From: Patiria pectinifera
Lineage: Eukaryota; Echinodermata; Asteroidea; Valvatida; Asterinidae
NCBI GenBank assembly: GCA_029964075.1
Contig: CM057147.1
Coordinates: 24,697,513 to 24,761,512, forward strand
DNA: 64,000 nucleotides
Reading direction: 5' to 3'
In this document: in pieces, positions 48,501 to 60,500 of the stretch
Layout: every line of letters starts with the position of its first letter
Numbering within the stretch: the stretch's first letter is position 1
Notes under the pieces: generated by a model
What the model was told of the DNA's origin: nothing
Seen by the model: the letters and a program-made list of their open reading frames with translations, nothing else
The model's database searches: none
Program-made: the position numbers and the translations under genes

Positions 48501-51500
48501 ATCATAAGTGACTTTACTTCAAAATAAAGTTCAAACCTCCGAAATGTTTGTTTTCTTTGATGCAGTGCCTGTCCAACACCATCGCCTTCGGTTACGCCAG
48601 CCAGTACGTCGCCCTCTTTGAGATCCAGGGGACGGGCTTGACCTGGGGGACTCTGGGGATAGTTCCGGCTTCGTCCGGTGAGCAGATGACGCCCAATCAG
48701 GTCATCACCATGATGTGGTTGGATGCGTTCCTCTACATGCTGCTGACCTGGTACATAGAGGCTGTGTTTCCAGGTATGTTTAATTCTTATTTTGATGAAG
48801 TCAACTAGAGTCTGGACTTATTTGTACGTGTTCTGCTCAAATCACCTTCCTGTTACTCCCTATAGGTCTCGTTCAAATGACGTCATTTCCTACAGACCAT
48901 CCACGTGCATCGGCATTTTGAGCGTCAACTTGCATAACGGGCATCGGCTGTGTCGTATTTCAAGCGCATTTCGAGCAACAAGCACGCGTGTTTGGAACAT
49001 TTTCAACACTGCGCAACGCATGCTTGATTGCGTAAAATACGCAGTTGCAGTTCTCCTACAGAGATGGCCGTCATCGATGAGCCCTACACCGGTTTGGCTT
49101 GATAGTTTTTAGATATTAAGAAAGATAATACAATTCTCCTTACAATACTGTTCGTTGCACTTCAATCGGACATTCCGTTGACATGTTCTGGCTGTTTAAA
49201 GTTCACATTTATCGACCTGTTAATAAAGTAAAACACTGAGAAAAAGGCCTTTAAAGTTTCATAGTCCTAAAAATAAAGATGCCAATTTTTTTTCCTTAAA
49301 AACATTTTTATTCTACGATGTTTGTTCTGTTTCTTTGAAATGTGTGTAGTAGAAATAACAAAGATTACAAACATCAGTATATCTGAAAATCGAAAAAAAA
49401 ATCACTTCCGTTCTGTTTTTGGCATTTTTCTCCACCACGACTTGTGCCCAATTCCGTCTCATTTCACCAGAACATCTCACATTTATGCTCAGAAGAGTTC
49501 AGATTTCCAAGATTAATTTCTTTCTCTACTCCAAACCCGCTACAATCCACCAGGATGTTTAGTAGGATTTTGTAGGATTGAGGAAGGTAGAGCCCAGCCT
49601 CAGTTCCTTTACATGGGGCTTGTTGTTCGTTGAAAGTCCTGAATGGACAAAGAATGTGCCAGTAGTTTCCTGAAAAGTGTAGGAGTTAGGAGGATTTGGG
49701 AAAATCTCTTCCAAAATACGAGGTGAAGTTTAATCTTGTCCCCCTTCTATCCTTCAGGTGCCTACGGCATGCCCCGCAGCTGGTATTTCCCCTTCCAACG
49801 ATCCTACTGGTGTGGTTCCCAGATCGACACCAGCGAGGATGCCGATTTGCTGCCCATGACCTCCAGCAATGGCATACCCACAGGTACCAGACTGTTCTAG
49901 TGATTGTAGCAGCCATGTTTAATATAAATGTGATCTTCTCAAAACTTGGGATACTTGGAAAATTCTACTTGAAACACTGCTCATTCTAAGTGGGAACATT
50001 CATTTCCCCAATTTTCAAATTTTTGAGAATATCCTTTACAGATACATTGGATTTTTGTTTTTATTGTAAGAATGTATTTACAAAGATTTGCAGATTTTCA
50101 AATGCTGGATTTTAATTCGTTCCTTGAAACTTTCTTGACCAATCAGAGGACACAGACTTTGAGCGAGAGCCGACGCACCTGAAGTTGGGCGCGTCCATCA
50201 AGAACTTGTACAAAGTCTACCGGACCGGCAAGAAACTGGCCGTCAACAATCTCAGTATCAACTTCTACGAGGGCCAAATCACCTCTTTCCTCGGACACAA
50301 CGGAGCTGGCAAGACAACCACAATGTAAGTGTGTCCCCCTCCCCCCCCCCCAAAAAAAAAGGAGGTTGGAATGAAGTATTGCTAGATCTTGATAGTTCTG
50401 TGTCATTAAAATAACAATTACAGTAATTTCAACTACTTCAAGTCGTTGGTAAGGACGTGTATTTAGTCCTGTACATTTTTGTTGCTCCTCAGGTCCATTC
50501 TGACAGGTTTGTTTCCACCCACGGCCGGCACGGCGTACATCTACGGCAAGGACATCTTGAAGGACATCAACAGGATCCGTAAGAGTCTTGGAATGTGCCC
50601 GCAACACAACGTCCTCTTTGACTAGTAAGTGTCGCATTTATATTTCTAAAAACTCAAAATGTTGCGGCCAAATAACTGGCAGTGTATTAACCCACGTTTT
50701 TTCCTTTTCATATTGGGTTCATTCATTCATTCTTTATTATTTTTACCACATCTCATTTAGGCATAAATACATACATGTAGTTTTAGATATTAAGAAGTTA
50801 GAACTGGTTTTACAAAATATATTTGTACACTTTGGGCGCATTATTTTTAAATAAGAGATGATGGAAGGGGATCCCTATAAAAGCGTGATTGAATCTGCCT
50901 TTAACATGAATTAATACAAACATTTAGTGAAAAACAAATGAAAAACAATTGAACATGTAATTGTACATAACACATGGAAGAACATATAAAACCAATAATA
51001 TTCCTGATCAGAAAAAAAAAAGAAATACGGAGTAGTAACCCAGTAAGAAGATTAATCTGAGCTATTATAATTTGATAGTAAATTCGATTTAAGTTTGAAT
51101 TTAAATAATGGAAGGCTATGAATGGCCAGAAGTGATTTATGTAAGGACTTCCAAAATGGAGGCTATTTTGTAATGCTTAATTTGTGTGTTGGTAAAGGCA
51201 AAAAAAAAATCAAGATTTACATCTTCCTGATGCAAATTCCATCTTATAAATCTCTTTTCTTGTCTTAGTTTCAAAGGTGGATTAAATGGCTCTTTACTTT
51301 TTTTTATGATTCTCACCAGCCTGACTGTGGAGGAGCACCTGTGGTTTTACGCCAGGGTGAAGGGAGCGACCGAGGAAGAGATTGCCGTGGAGATGGAAGA
51401 AATGTTGAAGCATCTCAACTTGCCTCACAAGAGGAAAGAGATGACTGCAAACCTCTCCGGTATTTTATTTTATTTCTTATTTTAACTGGCTAGCCCATTT

Positions 51501-54500
51501 AGTGGAATCCACTGATCTCCCCTGGGGCCCAGTAAAGAGAAGACAATGTGAAGAAATTACAGTTTTAGAGGTGGGAGGAAAAGCCCAGAAGAGTATTCTG
51601 AGGAAAACCCACGGAATCAGGTAGGGACTGAAAACCCAATCCACATATTGGCCCAGGCGGGATTCGAACCCGGGTCACAGCGGTGGAAGGCGAGGAAAGT
51701 ACCGCTACATGTACATCAACCTGAATCCCCGGTAAGGCTGAAAATTGCAGATCCTGACGGATATATCCCAACACAAACTTTTCTTGACGCCAAACCAGTA
51801 GAAGAGATCCTCAGCGCAATCTGCCATCAAGCATTTGCATGAGAGAAGCCACTTTTTCGATTCATGGTTTGCTTTCAGCAACACCAGAAGCATCCCAGTT
51901 GTAACAATTGCTATTCATTGAGAGAATTTCACTTTGAAGTGCGCTTGTCTGAAAAAACATACAAAGTAGAGACCCAGTGATAAGCCCTTTTAGTTTTTGT
52001 GCAAATTTTATTTCATTGAATTGTGGCTGCTTATTCCATATTGTTTCCAATTGTTTGTTTCATTTTCAGGCGGCATGAAGCGTAAACTGTCCATCGCCAT
52101 GGCATTTGTGGCCGGATCCAAGACGGTCATCTTGGACGAGCCCACAGCCGGAGTTGACCCCTACGCCAGACGCGAGATCTGGGACCTGCTAGGCCGATAC
52201 AAGGAAGGTAGGAACCGATGTATGGGTAATTGGAAATGTCTGGACTGGGGGACAGAAAAGTAGCGCTGGAATTTCAGAGTTGTTGCTCATTTTTTTTTAC
52301 AGTGAGTTACATTTCTGTTCAAAAATATCTTCACAGCATATTTAAAAAGATGTACTCTGTGCTTTTCAACAGATTTGATTTGTTTCTCCTAGCAAAGTTC
52401 AATTTTTATGTTTCCTTACAAGAAAGAAACATTTTTTTCTTCTGTTTTTGGCATCTTCAACTCTTTGGGAAAAAAAAGGCACAAACAGATTGGTGTTGCA
52501 AGTTGGCTGGTTCCTGGTCCCTACATTATCAATTCTGATAGGGGCAGGAACCAGGTCTTGCAGGTAGACTGGTTCCTGGTCCCTACATTATCAATTCTGA
52601 TAGGGGCAGGAACCAGGTCTTGCCAGTAGGCTGGTTCCTGGTCCCTACATTATCAATTCTGATAGGGGCAGGAACCAGGTCTTGCAGGTAGACTGGTTCC
52701 TGGTCCCTACATTATCAATTCTGATATGGGGCAGGAACCAGTCTACCAAGCGAGAACGGAACTAATGTTGGGTGGCAAGTTATTTGAAAATTTGATGAGT
52801 GAATTATTCCATAACTAAACATGGGCTGGTTTTTCTTGTTTGATATCTCATTCAAAAGTGAATAACTTTTGTATTGCTAGAAAGAAAAAAGTGGGAGCTG
52901 AAAAGAATGTACCAAAAAAAATGGACATCTCCAAAAGAAAAAGTTAATTCCAGTTCAGGTGTTTTATGCAGGCACAGTATAGCAGAAGCGTTTTCATCTT
53001 TGGGGTTAACATTGCCCGATGGCAAAGGGGTTGTTAGGTGTTATGTTAAAATTTTTGCCTTAATTCTAGGTCGTACCATCATCATGTCCACCCATCACAT
53101 GGACGAAGCGGACGTCCTTGGTGACCGCATTGCCATCATCTCCTCCGGCCAGCTTCGCTGCTCCGGTTCCTCCCTCTTCCTCAAGAGCCGCTTCGGCGTC
53201 GGCTACTACCTCGTCCTAAACAAGCGCCTCCCCGGCGATGACGTCGTGATTCCGCCGCACCTCACCGACCCGACGATGTACGACGCGGGACTCCAGAACA
53301 GTGGCTTCAGTCCAGTGGTCGGCCCGGATCTGGTTGCCGGGGCGATGATGAATCTCCCTGGCGATGAGAAGAAGAGGGAGCTGGATTTCGATCTGGTTGA
53401 ACCCTCCCAGGTACGAGAAATCTAAATCCAAAAGGGAACCCACATTTTTAAAAAGGTTGTCTTTGAGAAGTTTGCTTTTTCCGTATCAAAACCTGAGACC
53501 AAGCTTTTTTACAATTTGTATAATCTCAGGTCATTTCTGTCTTTAAAAGAGTTTTTAGTAGCTTTTTTTTACCATTTCATTGACATTTTCACGCATGCTC
53601 TTTGAAAGCACAGGGGTGTAAATTTAAAAAGGTTGGCTGACCCTTGTAACCTCGCTGGTTGAAACCACTGCTTGCGAGTGAGAGATTTTCGGTTCAAATC
53701 CCAAACTTTTATGTCTTTTTAAGTTCTTGAGTGCTTGCCAGATAAAACAGGATGAGTAACAAAAAGGAAACCCAAATGTCAGGAACATTTTCATAAAAAA
53801 AAATTCTGCATGTAGCACTTTCAAAATCTAGGATATGAAAGCCCAATCCATAAGCTTTCTTGTAGTACAGAAATCATTCAAATCACTCATGTACTTTTCA
53901 AGTTAAGGAATTTAAAACACAACCACGGTTATAAAGTTCTGTCCACGGATCACAAAAACAGTGTGTGTTCTTTCAGCAAAACGAAAAACAGTTCACACAC
54001 ATCCCTGTGTGAATTGTTTTGAATGAACACTTTCATATGCTAGATTTATAAAGTGCTTCATGCAGAACTTCATGTATACAAAATTGGTGCTGCCATTTGT
54101 GTTTCCTATTTTTTTACTAGCCCTGTTTGGAAAGTGTTAAAAAGAAACTCAATTGGTTAATTTCTTATTTACAGATGAAAGTTGCCCTTGAGCCTGATGA
54201 CGACGATTTGAGACACAAGAAAGACAAGCCACCTGTGGATATACCAGGTAAATAAAAGTAACGGAACCATCTGGTTGTTTTAAAACAAGACTAAAAATAA
54301 ATCGAGCGAATTTCGTTTCAATCATTGCAAGGTTGAGAAAATGTGATATAAGTGGGACGTACCAAGAGATTGCTTCAAAAGCCATACAGCATTACATCCT
54401 GCATCGTTGAACCTAATATTTATTGAAAAATATTTATTCATAAGATGAAATTTTGCATCGGGGTGATGTAAATCAAATTAGGTTTTGCCCTTCACCTCAC

Positions 54501-57500
54501 CCTGACACAAAATTCCATCTTATGAATAGTTAATGCGGTACCCGCTGCTATGTACATCAGATTCGAACCAGCCAACCGATCCCGTTAGCTCGGTGGTCGA
54601 GTGGTAAGACGTCTGCACTAGAAAGCAGGAGGTCGTGGGTTCGAGTCCCACCCGAGTGATTTTTCCCAACTTTCACTCGGGAGGTAACACACTGAGTATA
54701 CAGTGTTTATACGTCGGTGAAGGGCAAAACCTAATTTGATGAAAAATATTTCCTGTCGTATTTTGAGGAGGGGTTTTTGCATTTTTTGCTTCTCAGACTG
54801 TGGTTCGTGTCAGGAGTCGGTCTTGACCAGCTTCATTCAGAGCTACGTCCCCGGCGCCACTCTCTGCGAGAACCTCGGCAAGGAACTGTCCTACATCCTG
54901 CCCTCTGGGGCCATCCACGGCAGCGCCCTGGAGTCCCTCTTCCAAGAACTAGAAATGTACAAGGAACGTCTGTACATCTGTGACTTTGGCATCTCCGATA
55001 CCTCCTTGGAAGAGGTGGGTAGTAGATTCAACTATTTTTTTTGCCATTTTGACCCTTTCCTTACCATGGGCGACTTTTGTCAACAAGAAGTACCCCCCTG
55101 CTGATTCCCATGGGCGACTTTAGTCGACCAGAAAACCACACACAGAACACCCTCAACACAGATATATTCACTACTTTTCAGAAAAGCGGCATGTTGATAT
55201 GTTTGGCTGCCCATACATCAACTTTATACCAGCTGAAAGAGTGTTTTCGGATCTTTCTATTGGTGTGGTTTATTCATAGTGTTACCATTACAAAAAAAAT
55301 GAGAAAAGAGCTTCATAAGTATCCACGCACAATTTGAGGTACGGAGTGGCATTTGGTCATGTGGTGAAATGGCTTGCAGTTTGATAATTGGATCCACGCA
55401 CAATTTGAGGTATGGAGTGCCATTTGGTCATGTGGTGAAATGGCTTGCAGTTTGATAATTGGGACCAGATGAACAAAAAGGCATAACTTTCTTATATTTG
55501 CACGTATGGACTTTATTTTTACATCACATAAATGAGTAACGTTCAAGGAACAAACTTTACACACAACAGCTATGATTTTAATCAGTCCTTGGCCGTGAAA
55601 ATCTGGGTTGAAAAAAGTGAGTTTTCAACTTGTGGTCATTTTGTTCACGCTCCAGTGATTTCCGCATGACAGAGCAAACAATTTGGTCCTGGGGAGAGCC
55701 AAGTCAATAAACAATGTGGGCATGAAATGGTTAAGCAAACATAAACATAAACATCGCATGTTTAGAGGAAACAAATTCACTTTGAGGAAAAAAATGAAAA
55801 TGTTCTCCTGTCCTGTCTTGAAGGTTTTCCTGTCGGTCACCGACGACTCTGGCGTCTTCAACGAGGGCGAGACCCTACAGTCATCGGACGACGGTCTCCT
55901 GCCGCGCCCGTTCATGGGGCGGGGCAGCCTGAGAAGGAGGAGCTACCAGCTCCCGGCCAGGAGCAACAGCATCCGTGAGCGACGGAATCGGGCTCAATCG
56001 ACGGACGGTGTGGCTTTGATTGATGAGGATGGTGGGTTTATGTCTTGCTTTTGTCGCGTCCGATTCATTACGTGAACAGCCCTTTAGAAAACCTAGATGG
56101 ATTCACACATACTTTTCAACCCCAGTGGGGAGTCCTTGAGTAAACACACTTCACCCATGTCCAGCAAGATAATCCCCCTAATCACTTAAATAAACAACCT
56201 CCTGTGGACAACACAGCTGGCTGGGAAACTCTGAAAACAAAATCACGACCAGCGGTAATAATCGTTCTCTGTCATTACTTTATGGAATTTAACCGTTCAA
56301 AAAAGAAAACAAAATAACATTTCACACACGTAAATAATAAGATATTTATATGAATTTATATCAAGGTGTTTAGTTGCAAAATTGTAAGCTGAATCGTTCA
56401 GGCAGGATCTCTTATCACACTCATTATAGGATTAGTGGTGATAACAATCTTAATCCCCTGGGGCACACATGCACTCTCCCTTTAGAAAAGCTCCAAAAGT
56501 ATGCATGAGGACCCGACCAGTTGGTAGGTTTGGTCGGGTCGGCTCCTAAAGAGCTGGATTCGTCATGTGTTTTATTCCCCAGTTCTGCAGTTGACTCTGT
56601 CTCAAGTCCATCAGAAGTCGGTCAGAAGTAACAGAGGATCAACTTTGACAAAGGAATGCTTTTGTCACATTTCATTTGAATAGCTTGTGACCTGACTCGA
56701 GACTGGATGGCTTTCGAGGAGTGCTTGTGATTCTCAAAACTTTTGTGGATATTACGAAAATCAAGTGCTTAAGGCCAAAAAAAAAAAGTCTCCGGTTTCT
56801 GGTATGGAGCTTGCCCCAAAAGTGGTGCTGCGACGCGGCTTTTTTTTTTTTTTTCCCCTTTTTTTTTTTTTTTTGGCTTCAAATGTCGGCTGATGACTGC
56901 AAATGGTGCCCGACTAAACTTAGTGCAAATATATGGGAGTCCAGAGAGGCCACATAAATCTTATTCTCGATCATAACCCCATCTAAAAACACGTTAAAAT
57001 TGTGCAGCAGCAGAATTCCAGTCAAACCAGTGAGTATGGCGGTTTTGAAACATCATCTTGTATTGAATAAAAAACTTTTTCATTTTGCCGACGCGCATGG
57101 CTACGGCGACGCGCGCGCATACCAGAAACCGGAGACTTTTTTTTTTTGGCCTAAAATAAAATACAGTGGAATGTTGCTATACCGAACACCGCCATACGAA
57201 CATTCAGCTATCCGCTCCGTTTACAAGTACCCCCTCACCGGCAAAGAAAGTACAGTTGGGGGTGACCAACAGAAGCCATCTTGCCTGACGGCAATTTTGC
57301 CGTGACGCGCGGCCGTACCACTACGTGTACATAGTACAAATCCCCTGGTGTATGTGCGTCACACACAAAGTACAAGGGACGTTGCGCGTCAACCAGCTAA
57401 ATGTCACGCCCATGGGACATCGTTGCTAGGTAAAAAGGGGCCCTCTTTCGTTGGCGCACGTAGCCCATACCGAACATCGTCCTTGACTCCCGATTTTTTT

Positions 57501-60500
57501 TGTACAAAGCGTACCGAAAATTGTTGTTCAAAATGTCAACAGAAGAGCGACAAGTGGCTATTATTTCCCCAAGGAATAGAAGGGGAAAGCCGCCCATTGC
57601 TGTAGGTAGTAAGCTCAAAAACAGTGTGATTACATAATTCAGTAGTCGGCACATGTCATCTTTCAGTAACTACCACGGCATGCAGGGTAAAGTTCTGAAG
57701 GGCGCTTTTTATTGGAAAGTGAGTACCAGAGCACCGGCAGCTTAAAATCGCTATACCGAATGATCGCTATTACGAACAATATCTGTGGATCCCGCGATGT
57801 TCGTTAAAGCGGCGTTCCCCTGTACTGGCCTCTGGCAAACTGATATGTATATTTTGTGCTCAGTCTAGCCGTTGTATGTTTTTATCGCATTGTTTCTGTT
57901 CTACTTTAACAGAACTGGACAATGTGCACCAAGAACTGGAGGAAGACACCCACAGCATGCACAGCGTCAACCTAAACGCTGACAACATCGATGGAACCGA
58001 GAGTGCCTTCGCCGAAGCAGACGACCAGGGGGGCCAGGAGGCTGAACAGAACCCTGAACAGAACCCTGGTCAGAACCCTGGTCAACAGCCAGGCCGCCAG
58101 CCCATCCACACGAGGGTCAAACGGCAGCTGAGCCGACAGATGAGCCAACGTCTCTTGCGTCAGGCGAGTCGGGAAGCCGTACTGAACCAACAGACCAACG
58201 GTGAGTCTCGCTCATAAACTCATGGTTTGTCAGTTTGTGCAACTGTCTTTCTGTGTGATTTTTGTGTGTGCATTTTCTGGCTTCTAGAATAGTCGCAATT
58301 ATGTCACTGAATATCACCCTTGTTTTATAGTTGCCATCTGCAGTTCTGTTCAATTTATTTTTTAATTGTTAGACTTTTTATATTTCTGCATCTTCCGTCT
58401 TTTGACATTTTCATTTTCTCTATTACATGTATTAGCTCCATGGTAGCAGGACTAGACACAAATTCAGTTTTTATTTTTATTCCATATTTGGGTTCAGAGT
58501 GTGTAAACAAAAACAACATATGAATATGGTATCATCAGGATGGAAGGGAAAAATTAAAACCTAAAAATTGCTTGAGCATGGGCTTCATGCTACAATTTTA
58601 AGATTTTCGGACTTTGACATGGTGCATATTCTGGCTCAAGTAGGTCTTTTGCTGCAATATGAACTTCAAAAACTTTAACATGAACTCAAAGTTGAAACTG
58701 TTTCCTCTTGGGCTGATCATCAACTGTTACCCGCTTTCACCAGAATCAAACACCAAGATTTGCTTGAATTTTTTTGAAGTGCCCAGCCATTGTTACTGTA
58801 CCTAGGGCTGGAGGTTCTAATTTCCCATACGATTATAATTTGGTCAACAACTTCAACTCTCTTTTTTCGAACAAGATATGAAAATATAAAGTTAAAGGGA
58901 ATGTACAACATTTGCTTTTGCTGCAATTTTCAGAAATAAATGCATTTAGAGGATTCGTACGTTATAGCAAATATAGTTAAACTGACTTGTTTCACGTTTT
59001 GGGCTTGTAGTTGCTGGAACCAATCATGTTCTTGTAGTCTGGTTCCCTGACCCCACTTAAGATGAAACAGAGAAATTTATAGACTTTGGGGATTTGTAAG
59101 GTCAGAGAATCAGTACCCCCTGCACAGGTGTGTAATCAGTTGCAAAGAAAAAGTGGAACAACTGTCATGAAAATTAAGTTAGGAGCGTTTCTTGAATAAA
59201 GCCAGGTTTCTCCAACACTGGTCGGCCGACCAGCATTGGAAAAATCCAAATTTTCTTGAAAATGTCAGCACATCAGGACACACAATTTTACAGGATGCTT
59301 AAGACTGTCATTCCCTTACAATCCAGTAAGGGATAATTCGTGATAATTCAATAATTTCGGTTTTTGATGTTTGCAAATGTTGTATCTTCCCTTTAAGTAC
59401 ACAGCTTTTTTTTAAATTTTTGTAGTTTGTTCATAATAACCATTGCCTTGCCTTTCAGACGACGATGTTATGGGATCATCCTCATTGTATACACGTGTGC
59501 AGTCATTATTTCATCCGACATTCCATGCAGTGCCTACTGAAGGTATCGATCCCTCGTCATCTTTCTCCCCAACTCTTCTCTCTTTGTCTGCTAATTTTAT
59601 TTTATTTCCAGGTCCTGCATGTTCTTGGATCCTTGCCTTGACCTTCCTTGTGAAAATGTGTCAGATGTTAAGTTTGCAGTATTTTGATTAAGTGGATCAT
59701 TTCAGCTACGTACATGGGTGATTCAGGGGAAAAATTTGCTTTTGTAATTGGAATTTGAAATTTGAAATTGAAACTGAAATTTGAAATGAAAATTTTGCTT
59801 TCGTAATTGGAAAATTTGCTTTCGTAATTGGAATTTGAAATTTGAAATCAAAACTGAAATTTGAAATGAAATTTGAAAATAACATTTGAAAAATTGCAAG
59901 TTGAAGTTGAGAGATGAAATTGAATTTTGAAATCAAAATTTGAAATTGAAATTCTAAATTCAACTTTGTAACTGAAAGTTAAAATTCAAATTTGAAATTT
60001 CAATTCAAACCTGAAATTTTGAAAATGAAATTGGAAACTGACATTTTTGTATGAAAAGGAGATGAAATAGAACCTTTTTAAACCACGATAGACATGCGAC
60101 CCATTTTCCCAAGTCAAGTCTTTGTCCATCATCAAAAATACTCTGATCAATTTTTGTTGTCTTTGGTTTTTTTTGTCTTTCCATCGTTTTTCCTTAAAGA
60201 AAAAAAAGTCATTATTGTTATCATGTACACCAACGTTTGTACCTTTACATTTCAAAAGGGGGCAGGATTGTCAAATTTTGATTTAGATGTTGAGATAACC
60301 CAATTTTCTTGCAAACGTTTCCCAGTGCATGCTTGACCTGTTGCTATATTGTTCTCCATTGTTCATAATTTGCCCCTGTCTGTAAAACCTTTCCAGCGCT
60401 TTCATGGGCAAAAATAACAACAACATTGGTCATTCAGGGCTCAAAAATTGCTTCTGTACACTGGCATGCATGTAATTCTCTAAAGGGCTCAGCTAAAATT

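Noticed and set aside
52874..53425. 183-residue ORF that starts in intron 25 and runs through ABCA exon 26
   Set aside because: Only the part from 53070 carries conserved NBD1 sequence, and the acceptor ttaattctag at 53069 keeps phase with exon 25. The upstream part is an open intron frame by chance.
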